Source of the DNA: Candidatus Saccharimonadota bacterium
GTDB taxonomy: Bacteria > Patescibacteriota > Saccharimonadia > Saccharimonadales > Saccharimonadaceae
Assembly: GCA_017514105.1 (NCBI GenBank)
Contig: JAFWKY010000007.1
Coordinates: 1 to 37,193, forward strand
Direction of reading: 5' to 3'
Length of the DNA stretch: 37,193 nt
Below are positions 12,419 through 21,416 of this stretch, in pieces. Position numbers and translations under genes: made by a program. The notes below the pieces were generated by a model that had not been told where the DNA came from, made no database searches, and worked only from the letters and a program-made list of their open reading frames with translations. The first letter of the stretch is position 1. Each line of letters begins with the position of its first letter.

Positions 12419-13378
12419 TCAAACGATTTCCACCCACTCTTTCACTACAAAATCTTCCCCAGCCACATCCGCTGCCGCCAAAATTGGATTCAATTCTCCA
12501 AATTCTCTCTCATGATATTTGAGGAAACATTCTGCTGCATATCTCATTTTTTTTAATTTTTCGGCACCAACTGCCATCATTCCACCACCATAATCATCAT
12601 TTTTACGATATTTCACTTCTGTAAAATACAGGTTACTCCCCTGTCGCGAAACAATATCAATTTCATAAAAATACGTCCTGAAATTACGCCCTATAATCGT
12701 GTGGCCCGCTTTCTCTAAATACTTCACCGCCGCATCTTCACCAAGCGTACCCACAAAAGTTGTATTTTTCTTCTTTGCCTCACTCCGCGAAAAACCTACC
12801 AAACTCTTTATCGGCTCAAAACTCCGCCTATGTTCTTCACAAGGCCCATTTTCACGTATTGCCGCTATATGCGCCGCCGTTCCATACCCAACGTGTTTGT
12901 CAAAACCATATGCCGGAAATCGTTTTCCCGCCTCCAACATATACTTATCACGCGCTACTTTCGCAATAATTGACGCCGCCGAAACTTCCTTTACCAAATC
13001 GTCCGCTTTCACCATTGTTGTGACATATTTCGCTAATGTTGTCAAGGATAAAAAATTTACTTTTCCATCAATTACTATCTGCGAAAAACTCGTGTGAAGC
13101 GCCCGAACCGACTTCACAGCGCGTCTAGTCGCCAGTCTAAGAGCCTCCGAAATGCCCAACTCATCTATCTCGCGCGGCGACACCCAGCCGAGCCCAGTCG
13201 CTGGCGCCTCCCTCATGATAATTTCCGCATATTTTTCTCGCTTTTTCGCACTTAGTTTCTTAGAATCTTTTAGTTCTGCCACCCACTCAGGTTTTTCATC
13301 GGGCAAAATCACCGCTCCCACCACTAGTGGCCCTGCTAGCGGACCTCTTCCTACCTCGTCAATTCCCAAAATCGCCAT
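12419..13378 (-). CDS. rnhB: RNase HII fused to a YraN-type nuclease-like domain
   Basis: Two proteins that are normally separate are joined in this 319-residue product. Residues 1-195 are RNase HII, which removes ribonucleotides from DNA: GIDEVGRGPLAGP with D7/E8, VIDGK with D104, and SIIAKVARD with D144. Residues about 208-319 match the YraN/UPF0102 family: GTLGEDAAVKYLEKAGHTI, RNFR, then E239-I-D241 and FTEVKYR (E254, K256), a PD-(D/E)XK-like active site. The linker is short (SRSEAKKKN). The genes rnhB and yraN are neighbours in many bacteria, so the fusion is plausible. It is leaderless: TGT-TATAAT (13385-13390), 6 nt, ATG. Confidence 0.93.
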   Translation of the reverse strand: MAILGIDEVGRGPLAGPLVVGAVILPDEKPEWVAELKDSKKLSAKKREKYAEIIMREAPATGLGWVSPREIDELGISEALRLATRRAVKSVRALHTSFSQIVIDGKVNFLSLTTLAKYVTTMVKADDLVKEVSAASIIAKVARDKYMLEAGKRFPAYGFDKHVGYGTAAHIAAIRENGPCEEHRRSFEPIKSLVGFSRSEAKKKNTTFVGTLGEDAAVKYLEKAGHTIIGRNFRTYFYEIDIVSRQGSNLYFTEVKYRKNDDYGGGMMAVGAEKLKKMRYAAECFLKYHEREFGELNPILAAADVAGEDFVVKEWVEIV

Positions 13379-13384
13379 ATCACC

Positions 13385-13390
13385 ATTATA
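13385..13390 (-). promoter_or_regulatory. Leaderless extended -10 promoter of rnhB-yraN
   Basis: TGT-TATAAT on the minus strand is followed by 6 nt and ATG at 13378. It sits immediately behind the rplS terminator, so the fusion gene is transcribed separately from rplS. Confidence 0.7.
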
Positions 13391-13392
13391 AC

Positions 13393-13422
13393 AAAAAGAA
13401 CCCCGTTACCGGAGTCCTTTTT
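13393..13422 (-). terminator. Intrinsic terminator of rplS
   Basis: A 13-bp stem pairs 13393-13405 with 13410-13422 (two G-U pairs in the minus-strand RNA) around a 4-nt loop and ends in five T. It lies 7 bp after the rplS stop. Confidence 0.85.
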
Positions 13423-13429
13423 GTAATCT

Positions 13430-13876
13430 TTATTCAGATTTTTCTTCAGCCTTGTCTTCGGCCTTTGTTTCTTCAGTGACAACTTCAACTTCCTCAACAG
13501 TCACATCATTAACTGCTGCGCGGTCAAAATCCTTGCCAGTGAGACGTGCAGATTTACCAGAACGATCGCGGAGATATCCGAGATTGTTGCGGCGCACCTT
13601 TGAACGCTTAGTAACTTCAATTTTCTCTACTAATGGCGAGTGGATGAGATACGACTTCTCCACACCAACACCAGAAGTAACCTTACGCACTACGATACGT
13701 GCAGTATGAGACTCTTTGCGGTCTACGCGAATTACTACGCCTTCAAAAGTCTGCAAGCGGAACTTATTGCCTTCTTTAATTTTCTGTGTCACCTTTACGG
13801 TATCACCGGAACGCACATCAACCACAGCCTTCTTTTTCTGTGCATCACCAATTTGCTTTAGGATAGAAAAACTCAT
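13430..13876 (-). CDS. rplS: Ribosomal protein L19 with acidic C-terminal tail
   Basis: This 148-residue large-subunit protein lies at the 30S-50S interface. Family features include GDTVKVTQKIKEGNKFRLQTFEGVVI, the central SGVGVEKSYLIHSPLVEKIEV block and KVRRNNLGYLRDRSGKSAR. Typical L19 is about 115 residues. The extra residues form an acidic tail (VEEVEVVTEETKAEDKAEEK) of a kind often seen on CPR ribosomal proteins. The ATG at 13876 (MSFSILKQ) is chosen over one at 13897 because AAAAGG lies 6 nt upstream. The promoter is TTGAAA/17/TAAAAT (13907-13935), whose -35 lies in the last codons of ruvA. Confidence 0.96.
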   Translation of the reverse strand: MSFSILKQIGDAQKKKAVVDVRSGDTVKVTQKIKEGNKFRLQTFEGVVIRVDRKESHTARIVVRKVTSGVGVEKSYLIHSPLVEKIEVTKRSKVRRNNLGYLRDRSGKSARLTGKDFDRAAVNDVTVEEVEVVTEETKAEDKAEEKSE

Positions 13877-13906
13877 ATTATACCTTTTATTTATCAATTA
13901 CATTTA

Positions 13907-13935
13907 ATTTTACCATACTCTGTCTATTTTTTCAA
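13907..13935 (-). promoter_or_regulatory. rplS promoter overlapping the 3' end of ruvA
   Basis: On the minus strand, -35 TTGAAA (13930-13935) is formed by the final codons of ruvA. A 17-bp spacer and -10 TAAAAT (13907-13912) follow. The predicted start near 13900 gives rplS a leader of about 24 nt with AAAAGG. Confidence 0.72.
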
Positions 13936-14502
13936 GGCCATTTTAATTCGTTCTTCTACCGACAAAGTCTTGTCAATATTTTCAAGCGCCGCCGTGGCTT
14001 CTTTGAGCGGAAATCCTAACGCAATCAACGCATCTAGTGCCTCATCTGGCTCTGCCGACATCGCCACACCTTTTCTTACCTCAGTAGCACCATAATGTGA
14101 CGGAATGCCTACTTTATCCCTCAAATCTACAATCACGCGCTCCGCAGATTTCTTGCCCACACCAGAAGCCTTCGCGATGAACGCCGCATCAGCATTCGCA
14201 ATCGCATTTCTTACTTCTTCTGCTTCCGCCAGTGATAGAATCGCAATTGCGGCTTTCGGTCCCACACCTTGCACACCAATCAATAACTCAAACAACTTTT
14301 TCGCCGCCAAACTAGAAAATCCATACAAATCTTCCGCATTCTCTCTCACCACGTGATACGTATAAAACTTACTTTCCGTATCCAGCAAGGCATCCTCATA
14401 ATCCGGTACCGGCACCATCAATTCGTACCCGACCCCGTTCACGTCAATTACTAAAGAATTTCCGAACTTTTCCGCTATTATTCCTTTAATATGTGCTATC
14501 AT
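13924..14502 (-). CDS. ruvA: Holliday junction DNA helicase subunit RuvA
   Basis: The 192-residue protein binds Holliday junctions and loads RuvB. Domains run in the usual order: an N-terminal OB fold (residues 1-65, GVGYELMVP), tandem helix-hairpin-helix motifs (LLIGVQGVGPKAAIAIL and ASGVGKKSAERVIVDLRDK), and a C-terminal RuvB-binding domain (EALDALIALGFPLKEAT). Length is close to the normal 200 or so. The start overlaps the ruvC stop by 4 bp (ATGA), giving tight coupling in the radA-ruvC-ruvA operon. RuvB is not in this window. Confidence 0.97.
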   Translation of the reverse strand: MIAHIKGIIAEKFGNSLVIDVNGVGYELMVPVPDYEDALLDTESKFYTYHVVRENAEDLYGFSSLAAKKLFELLIGVQGVGPKAAIAILSLAEAEEVRNAIANADAAFIAKASGVGKKSAERVIVDLRDKVGIPSHYGATEVRKGVAMSAEPDEALDALIALGFPLKEATAALENIDKTLSVEERIKMALKK

Positions 14503-15044
14503 TTTATCTTCCTCCTTGTAAATTTTTTGCCACGCGTATTAGAAAACTCATATTTTTGCACCGTCGGTCCTTCACGATAATAAAACCCACACGTTATCGC
14601 CGCTGCTAACGCATCCGCCGCATCATCTGGTTTTGGCTTTTCTTTGAGACCGAGATGCATCCTCACGATTTCCTCTATTTGTGCTTTATCTGCTGCACCA
14701 TATCCAGTCAAGGCTTTCTTGATCTCATTCGGCGAATATTCATACACCGGAACATCATTCTGCGCAGCAACCAAAAGCACCATACCTCTCGCCTCCGCCA
14801 CCGCAATACCAGTCGTAATATTCTTTGAAAAAAACAGTTTTTCCACCGATACCACATCTGGCTTCGTTTCCTTAAAAAGCAAAACTAGAGATTCGTATAA
14901 TTCTTTCAGGCGACTCGGAATCGGCGCATCAACAATGGTAGTAATTACGCCATAATCCATCAGTTTCGCATCAGCACCAGTCGTCGTACTAATCATACCA
15001 AAACCGCACCGTCCAAGACCCGGATCAATACCAAGCACTCTCAT
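14499..15044 (-). CDS. ruvC: Crossover junction endodeoxyribonuclease RuvC
   Basis: The 181-residue RNase H-fold resolvase cleaves Holliday junctions. The acidic residues appear complete: GIDPGLGRCGFG (D7), VSVEKLFF (the family glutamate), and KPDDAADALAAAI (C-terminal aspartates). YSPNEIKKALTGYGAADKAQ is also typical. The C-terminal tail beyond residue 160 is basic. The start overlaps the radA stop by ATGA, and the stop overlaps ruvA in the same way. Confidence 0.97.
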   Translation of the reverse strand: MRVLGIDPGLGRCGFGMISTTTGADAKLMDYGVITTIVDAPIPSRLKELYESLVLLFKETKPDVVSVEKLFFSKNITTGIAVAEARGMVLLVAAQNDVPVYEYSPNEIKKALTGYGAADKAQIEEIVRMHLGLKEKPKPDDAADALAAAITCGFYYREGPTVQKYEFSNTRGKKFTRRKIK

Positions 15045-16390
15045 TTCACATACCTTATTAGAGTTTCACGTAAATCTTTCACCGGTATCACAAATTTATC
15101 ATGCACGGTTGCCGGACCAATTGCATGTTTGAACCCAAGTTTTTTGGCCTCGGCAATTCTCTGATCTGCCCGAAAAGCCGAACGGATTTCTCCACCCAGA
15201 CCAATTTCACCAAACACCACATATTCATCATCAAGTTTTCGCCCAGCCACCGCCGACGCAATCGCCATACAAATCGCGAGATCTGCCGCCGAATCTTGTA
15301 TTTTCATCCCACCAACTACGTTAATAAATATATCTCTATTGGACAATTTTAGTTTTGTTCTTCTTTCCAACACTGCAATTAACAAATTCAACCTATTAAT
15401 ATCAAATCCGCTAGATGTTCGTTTTGGATAACCAAAATTCGTTGTCGTCGCAAGCGCCTGTATCTCTACCAGAATCGGACGATTTCCTTCCAATGTAGCC
15501 AAGATTACCGAACCATCCGTATTTGTTCTTTCCGCCAATAGCGCTGCCGAAGGATTTTGCACTTCTTTGAGTCCAGTCCCCAGCATCTCAAAAATCGCTA
15601 CTTCGTTTGTAGAACCAAAACGATTTTTCACCGCTCGCACAGTCTTAAAGCCACCATATCTATCGCCTTCAAAATTCAACACTACATCTACCAAATGCTC
15701 CAGTACTTTCGGTCCAGCAAACGTCCCCTCCTTCGTCACGTGCCCCACAATAACTACCGCCGTATCCGTCGCTTTTGCCGCGCGTATAATCAAATTACCA
15801 CAGTTGGTTACTTGCGAAACAGTCCCAGGCGCCGAGGCTATTTCATCCATTGCGAGCGTCTGGATGGAATCTACTATTACCAAGTCAAATTCGCCACTTT
15901 CTATAGTCTTCGCTATATCATTACCAGATGTTGAAGCGGCAAAGTTCAGCCTATCACTGCTTGCACCCAAACGCTCTGCGCGCATTTTTACTTGTCCTGC
16001 CGACTCCTCGCCAGAAACATAGAGCACATCATGAGTTTTTGCGACTTCAGCACAAATTTGCATCAATAATGTAGACTTACCAATACCAGGCTGTCCAGCC
16101 AAAAGCGACACTGAACCCATCAATATCCCACCACCGAGAACTACGTTAAGATCTTCAAATTCTGTTTTTAATCTCGCTTTTTCGTCTGATGGCTCAATTG
16201 TAGATATTTTTACAAAATCTAATTTTTTTCCAGACAAGCGTCCTTTTTCTATTGCGGCCTTTTTTGCGGTTTCTGTTTCTGATATCTGCTCAACCAACGA
16301 ATTCCACGCATCACAATTACTACATTGCCCAACCCACTTGCTATAAGTATGCCCACACTCCTGGCACACATAAACAGAACTCTTCTTCAT
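15041..16390 (-). CDS. radA: DNA repair protein RadA
   Basis: The 449-residue RecA-like DnaB-type helicase assists branch migration in recombination. It has an N-terminal C4 zinc finger (C9, C12, C23, C26), Walker A GQPGIGKST (about residues 99-107), LVIVDSIQTL (Walker B), the RadA-specific KNRFGS motif near residue 255, and a C-terminal Lon-protease-like domain (DLAICMAIASAVAGRKL). Length is normal. It is leaderless: TGT-TATAAT (16397-16402), 6 nt, ATG. First gene of the radA-ruvC-ruvA operon. Confidence 0.97.
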   Translation of the reverse strand: MKKSSVYVCQECGHTYSKWVGQCSNCDAWNSLVEQISETETAKKAAIEKGRLSGKKLDFVKISTIEPSDEKARLKTEFEDLNVVLGGGILMGSVSLLAGQPGIGKSTLLMQICAEVAKTHDVLYVSGEESAGQVKMRAERLGASSDRLNFAASTSGNDIAKTIESGEFDLVIVDSIQTLAMDEIASAPGTVSQVTNCGNLIIRAAKATDTAVVIVGHVTKEGTFAGPKVLEHLVDVVLNFEGDRYGGFKTVRAVKNRFGSTNEVAIFEMLGTGLKEVQNPSAALLAERTNTDGSVILATLEGNRPILVEIQALATTTNFGYPKRTSSGFDINRLNLLIAVLERRTKLKLSNRDIFINVVGGMKIQDSAADLAICMAIASAVAGRKLDDEYVVFGEIGLGGEIRSAFRADQRIAEAKKLGFKHAIGPATVHDKFVIPVKDLRETLIRYVK

Positions 16391-16396
16391 ACGTAT

Positions 16397-16402
16397 ATTA
16401 TA
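16397..16402 (-). promoter_or_regulatory. Leaderless extended -10 promoter of the radA operon
   Basis: TGT-TATAAT on the minus strand lies 6 nt before the ATG at 16390. No -35 is visible. Confidence 0.68.
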
Positions 16403-16418
16403 ACAAATTTATGCGATT

Positions 16419-19403
16419 TTAGTATCTTGGCGCAAGTTCGGTACGATACACCTCGGTCATCGTATTAGACTCACTGGCGCCTGCCATATATCGCGCCCAC
16501 AATAGCGATGAAGAATCGTAGTTTATCGTTTCTGCCGGTGTACCAGAATATCCATCCACCGCTGCACCATAGGTTCTATATAGATATGCATAGTCCGCAA
16601 TTACCACGCCGCGAATTGTTAATGGATGAGAAGCATTAGGATTGTTCAAGACCGGCAAACCATAATTTCCATTAATATATCCATCAATACTAGCACCAGA
16701 ACATGTATTCACGGCTCCTTTAGCTATCAAGATCGCATCAATTTGTGTAACGTCACATCTAATCGAGATATTATTCGCATAAATAATCACTTGAGGAATA
16801 TCTCCAGCGGAATTGATCTTATGACTATCATCAGATTCGGAGTAACGAATATTACCCGTAATTTCAATATCACCAGATGCCTTCACCAACCTCGTGGTGC
16901 TATTTGGAATGTCCATTCCAGAAAGCGCAAATACATTACCACCATTATTAATATATGTATAATAAATGTTCTTACCGGTATTACTGTAATACTTCGTAGA
17001 CTCACCCCAAGCGTCACTCGTCTTTTCTCCAGTATCCAAGGAACTGCGCAACCAAAAGTCCACATAAGAATCTTTATCAACAGAGATCTCGTCTATCTCA
17101 CCCATAAACCCAGCCGCTCCGCTATTACTGCCGTTACATGCCGTATTTCCCGCATTTGCAAAAGTTATCGGAATCAAATTATTGCAATAGTCATTATTGG
17201 ATATGCCGATATTCTCCAAGTATGCCGAACCTGACGCTAGACCAGTTATCGCATTTATCCCAAACACGCTTTGCTCAGCAAACGAACCGAAGTATTTCTT
17301 AGCTTTAATACCATTAACCCAAACCTGATGAAAATCATAATCTCCATCACCAAATATATTAGTTTTTCCCATACTCGTAGTAGCAATTTTTGCCGCAGAA
17401 TAAACACTTCCACCATACACACCAAAATTTGGTTTTTTTGCGATTTTAACACATTGAGGTTGAGAATAAGACCATTGATGATTACCTTCCGGATCCTGCC
17501 AATTCCAGTCTGCTCCGCTATGAGAAGGGTATATCGCCATTGCATAACACATATAGTCACCAGCATTAGCATCAAATACTACATGGGTACCTCTCGCGTC
17601 TGCAAAATCTTCTTTGTCCCCTGCCAAATTACCAGTTGAGTTCAGATTTCTATCAGCCAACGCCGAAGCCTCACAAAGTCGTCGTCCATTTATATAAGAG
17701 GCAGCAACTGCAGAACACAAGTCGTCGCCGCTCGTAGGTGAAAATGTATTTGGATCGGATGTGGCGTAAGCAACCAAACGAACCTTAGCATTCCTAACTA
17801 CTGTAGCATATACATCTTCCACGAGATTGTTTCCTTTTACGCCAACCGTAGCAGAAGCCTCCAATATATTAAGCGTGTCACCGGAATAAACAACGCCATC
17901 ACTAGGCTGCTCAATTCTAAGTGTTGTGCTATTCACAAAATTATAAGGTACATACACCGAAGCAGTCTCTCCAGTTGGGCTTTCAATAAAATATGCCGAC
18001 TCCCAACTTCTATTATGCCTATTATAGTCAGAATGCGTCACCCAGCACCACTTTGCCTCAGCATATTCATCATAATATGGCTCACTATACACCCAGTGTC
18101 CTGGACCCGACCAATCATCCCAATACGACCAAGCATAGCCAGCAGGTCGCCAAGCGCCATTATATCCACACGCCGAGCCATTTTGCTCCCAGACTTCCCA
18201 CTCACAGCCACCAGTTCCGCACCACGTATGATAATTGCTCCACATGGAGTACCTAGTTGGCTCACCTGTATAACTTGAATCAAATTTCATCGTCCCTACA
18301 TCACCGACCTGATTAATTTGATAGTCGTCAACTCGTTGTTTTGATACTGCGGACCCCAAACTATAGTCTCCACCATCATCACCAAACGAAGATGGTAATG
18401 GACTAAAATTACGGTCAATTCTAAAGAAATTTTGCCATCTACTTTCCGCGAAGAAACGATTTATGTTTATCACATCAATATTTGTAGTGATATGGTTATG
18501 GTTATAGTGCACAGAATAATCTGGTTCAGGATCATCACTCCGCCAATAATATGAGCCTGTTATCTCCGAGAACTCATGACTTCTAGCCCAATATTTATTC
18601 TGGACGCCAGCGGTGTAGCAGTTATTCCAACGTACCTGATCAGTTGGCTTCGCGTAAATCTCGTTCACCCAACCCTTATGGGCAAGACGGTAATCCATTA
18701 CTTTAGTGGTCATATATGTAGTATCGCCGCTCACGCCACCGCATGATGGATTTGGATTGCTAGGAAGTCCATCACCACTAGAACAAAACATTGAAAGCCC
18801 AGCACCATTTCCCCAACCGATATGCACTAAACCCTGGTTGTACAGCGAATTATACGTATTTGCCACAGAATCAAAGTCCAAAGCTCCAGGTACACTCGTG
18901 TCATATCTCGTGCCACCACCAAATTCGCTAGAATTATAAACAGCAGAATTGCCATCCATACCCATCAAACCAACCAAATCGCCCTTATTATATCCATAAT
19001 CGCTTCTTTGCGCTACTAATGAATACATATAAAGGTGCGTCGTACCTGCTGGACACTGAATTGTGCCACCACTCGCGTGAAACCCACCGGTCCCATCAAA
19101 ACCTTTAATCGTAATCACACCATTACCATCCATTGAAACACCTGGAATATTTCCAGCCGCAATATCGTTCAGATCCTGTGCTTTCCAAGCAGCGCTAGCC
19201 GTTGAAATAAACAGGCCTCCATTATCAGCTACGCCACCAGCACTATTACCACTAGCATCCGCACCCCCACCTGCAGCAATAACTTGCGAAGTAAGTCCAA
19301 CGTTTGTTAAAATACCCAATGCAACAAGAAAAGATGCAGTAGACAAAATACCTATTTGACCAATGGCTAGTTTAATTCTTGTTCCTATTTTTTTCGTCCT
19401 CAT
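16419..19403 (-). CDS. Giant secreted surface protein of unknown family
   Basis: The product is about 994 residues, with a basic N terminus and signal peptide (cleavage likely near VIAAGGG) and no C-terminal membrane helix or sortase motif. The middle (about residues 370-480) is very rich in Trp, Tyr, Gly and Ser and carries cysteine pairs. The C-terminal 170 residues look like a beta-helix or polymer-forming domain (SGDIEITGNIRY, QVIIYANNISIRCDVTQID, LTIRGVVIADYAYLYR). It may be an adhesin or appendage tip for host contact, by inference. The start at 19403 is chosen because it directly follows the stop of the TPR-like gene (1 nt between) with GGGG upstream; an ATG at 19454 would overlap that gene by 50 bp. 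Confidence 0.7.
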   Translation of the reverse strand: MRTKKIGTRIKLAIGQIGILSTASFLVALGILTNVGLTSQVIAAGGGADASGNSAGGVADNGGLFISTASAAWKAQDLNDIAAGNIPGVSMDGNGVITIKGFDGTGGFHASGGTIQCPAGTTHLYMYSLVAQRSDYGYNKGDLVGLMGMDGNSAVYNSSEFGGGTRYDTSVPGALDFDSVANTYNSLYNQGLVHIGWGNGAGLSMFCSSGDGLPSNPNPSCGGVSGDTTYMTTKVMDYRLAHKGWVNEIYAKPTDQVRWNNCYTAGVQNKYWARSHEFSEITGSYYWRSDDPEPDYSVHYNHNHITTNIDVININRFFAESRWQNFFRIDRNFSPLPSSFGDDGGDYSLGSAVSKQRVDDYQINQVGDVGTMKFDSSYTGEPTRYSMWSNYHTWCGTGGCEWEVWEQNGSACGYNGAWRPAGYAWSYWDDWSGPGHWVYSEPYYDEYAEAKWCWVTHSDYNRHNRSWESAYFIESPTGETASVYVPYNFVNSTTLRIEQPSDGVVYSGDTLNILEASATVGVKGNNLVEDVYATVVRNAKVRLVAYATSDPNTFSPTSGDDLCSAVAASYINGRRLCEASALADRNLNSTGNLAGDKEDFADARGTHVVFDANAGDYMCYAMAIYPSHSGADWNWQDPEGNHQWSYSQPQCVKIAKKPNFGVYGGSVYSAAKIATTSMGKTNIFGDGDYDFHQVWVNGIKAKKYFGSFAEQSVFGINAITGLASGSAYLENIGISNNDYCNNLIPITFANAGNTACNGSNSGAAGFMGEIDEISVDKDSYVDFWLRSSLDTGEKTSDAWGESTKYYSNTGKNIYYTYINNGGNVFALSGMDIPNSTTRLVKASGDIEITGNIRYSESDDSHKINSAGDIPQVIIYANNISIRCDVTQIDAILIAKGAVNTCSGASIDGYINGNYGLPVLNNPNASHPLTIRGVVIADYAYLYRTYGAAVDGYSGTPAETINYDSSSLLWARYMAGASESNTMTEVYRTELAPRY

Positions 19404-19404
19404 A

Positions 19405-20067
19405 CTAATTTGACCCCGTAAAATCACCCCAAATATCGCGATAAGCCTGCTCATACAACACTATGTACTCATTCCTTTTTGTTATATCACCAAGACTCTC
19501 ATACGTATAAGCCATGGCGTTGTAATACTCGGACTTATTCCACTTGCTTAACTCATCAACGTTATCTACTTTTTTTGCTTCCTCCAGAGCTTCTTCATGC
19601 CTATCCGCATTGTTAAGCACATTTATTTTTAGCAATCTCATACCGAACTTGTCGTTAGCATTTACTGTATTGGCAATTTGTTCATCCAAATACGACAACG
19701 CCTCATCAACAGTTAGTGTACTTAAATATTGCTTTACAGAATTCATGACTGCAATTTGATTCTGTACTTGCGTCTGCTCTTCCTCAGTTTCGTTTGGACT
19801 GCCATTATTTTCGTCAGAACTCTCTTCGCCGCCATTATCTACTATTACAGGCGCTACTTCTCCCTCTCCGGTTTTCGTAGAACTCTCATCATCTTCATCC
19901 TCGTCTGTACTGTCATTTTCTTCCTCCCCCTCCTCTTCACTCGCGGTCTGATTATTTCTATTCACCTGCACCACGACAATTCCCGCAATCAAACCTACCA
20001 TAATTGTTGCGAGTACACACAAAATAATAATCCAAAACTTATTATTACTGCGTTTCCGCTCATTCAT
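19405..20067 (-). CDS. Membrane-anchored protein with acidic linker and TPR-like domain
   Basis: The 220-residue protein has a basic N terminus, one transmembrane helix (about residues 11-34), a very acidic Glu/Asp/Ser linker (about 42-98) and an extracellular helical region. That region contains repeats resembling tetratricopeptide units (NDKFGMRLLKINVLNNADRHEEALEEAKKV, then SEYYNAMAYTYESLGDITKRNEY). TPR domains bind protein partners. As the gene is translationally coupled to the giant secreted protein at 16419-19403, the two may assemble together. The -10 is TGC-TAAAAT (20075-20080), 7 nt from the ATG, so the mRNA is close to leaderless. Confidence 0.68.
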   Translation of the reverse strand: MNERKRSNNKFWIIILCVLATIMVGLIAGIVVVQVNRNNQTASEEEGEEENDSTDEDEDDESSTKTGEGEVAPVIVDNGGEESSDENNGSPNETEEEQTQVQNQIAVMNSVKQYLSTLTVDEALSYLDEQIANTVNANDKFGMRLLKINVLNNADRHEEALEEAKKVDNVDELSKWNKSEYYNAMAYTYESLGDITKRNEYIVLYEQAYRDIWGDFTGSN

Positions 20068-20106
20068 ACTATTAATTTTAGCATAAACGATTTGATTTTT
20101 GAATAA

Positions 20107-21402
20107 TCATTTTTTTATCATTTTTCTCAGCCACGCATCCGCCGGGCCGGCTGTCATTAACAAAACTAAATAGCCACCGTCAATATATCTTTTAATAACA
20201 TCCCTTATTTCCGACGATAATTCCGCCGGTTCTGCCTTTTCGGCATTGCTCAATGTTTCAATAAAATCTTTCGGTTCCAATACTGGCAATTCTGGATTCT
20301 CACGCGTGAGATATGTCGGCAGCCAAAATACCTTGTCTGCGCCGACAAAAGCGTCCTTGTACCCCTCCATCACTTCATGCTGCCGCGTATTCTGATGCGG
20401 TTCATAAATTACCACTACGCCTTTTTTGCCATCAATCTTCGCTTGTTCCATGGCAACCTCTATTGTCGCCCTGACTTCTTCAGGATGGTGCGCATAATCA
20501 GAATATGCTCCATCACAAATCCTCTCAAAACGCCTTCCAACACCAGGAAACTTATTTAATACTTTTATGATTAAGTCAGTGTCGATTATTCTGTCGTCTA
20601 TCATACCATCATTAGACCTTAACTCGCTCGTCATCATCTCAAAAACCGCATCCGCCGCCAGTCCAGCGTCAATTCGTCGCGCCTCACCTGCCAGCCTAAA
20701 ATCTTCTGCTTTGTAAATTGGCTCGCCCATGTTTTTCCATCTATAGCCACTCGGTGTTTTTTCAACCACCATTTCACTCTGTCCTTTGAACTTTTCAAAA
20801 GCCTCCAAATAGTCTTCTCGCGTCGGATAAATATCCGGGTGATCATAACTTACGCAAGGTATTACAGACAACCACGGATGATACTTCAAAAAATTCCGGT
20901 CATACTCATCCGCCTCATACACAAAAAACTCATCACCTTTATGGTATGCTCCGCTCGGAGCGAAACCAAGCGTTGTTCCCACAATATACGATACTGGCAA
21001 TCCTAACTTCAATGCCGCCCATACAATCATCGCCGTCGTCGTAGTTTTGCCATGCGTTCCGGCCACAGCGACCATCTTCAAATTTAATTTTTCTACCAAA
21101 TATGCAGTCAAATCATCACGTTTAGAAATCTTAACTCCCGCTTCTCGTGCAACCTTTAACTCTGCGTGGTCTTCCGGCAAAGCAGAAGTATGAACGAACC
21201 ATTCCACTCCTTCCGAAATTTTCTCACGCAAAAACTCCCCGTCTTGTTTACCGATTTTTACTTCTATGCCAGCTTTTCTTAATTCCGGCATAATTGCACC
21301 CTCAGCCAAATCCGAACCAGATACATCTATTCCAGCCTCTTTTGCCATCAATGCCAGCGGCCCCATACCAGTACCAGATATCCCAGATATATATATTTTC
21401 AT
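20107..21402 (-). CDS. murC: UDP-N-acetylmuramate--L-alanine ligase (MurC)
   Basis: The 431-residue enzyme makes the first peptide-stem addition of peptidoglycan synthesis, joining L-alanine to UDP-MurNAc with ATP. It shows the Rossmann-type GISGTGMG (residues 7-14), the Mur ligase P-loop AGTHGKTTTT (about 114-123), YEADEYDRNF, SYDHPDIYPT, and the MurC-type DYAHHPEEVRAT with EPHQNTR. Mpl is a related alternative, but wall-recycling enzymes are not expected in such a reduced genome. It is leaderless, with its -10 overlapping that of divergent tsaE. Confidence 0.92.
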   Translation of the reverse strand: MKIYISGISGTGMGPLALMAKEAGIDVSGSDLAEGAIMPELRKAGIEVKIGKQDGEFLREKISEGVEWFVHTSALPEDHAELKVAREAGVKISKRDDLTAYLVEKLNLKMVAVAGTHGKTTTTAMIVWAALKLGLPVSYIVGTTLGFAPSGAYHKGDEFFVYEADEYDRNFLKYHPWLSVIPCVSYDHPDIYPTREDYLEAFEKFKGQSEMVVEKTPSGYRWKNMGEPIYKAEDFRLAGEARRIDAGLAADAVFEMMTSELRSNDGMIDDRIIDTDLIIKVLNKFPGVGRRFERICDGAYSDYAHHPEEVRATIEVAMEQAKIDGKKGVVVIYEPHQNTRQHEVMEGYKDAFVGADKVFWLPTYLTRENPELPVLEPKDFIETLSNAEKAEPAELSSEIRDVIKRYIDGGYLVLLMTAGPADAWLRKMIKK

Positions 21403-21416
21403 GGTATAATTATATA
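21402..21416. promoter_or_regulatory. Overlapping divergent leaderless promoters (murC / tsaE)
   Basis: Plus strand: TGG-TATAAT (hexamer 21405-21410), then 6 nt, then the tsaE ATG at 21417. Minus strand: TATAAT (21409-21414), then 6 nt, then the murC ATG at 21402. The two -10 hexamers share two base pairs, and only 14 bp separate the two start codons. The polymerases must exclude each other. Confidence 0.75.
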
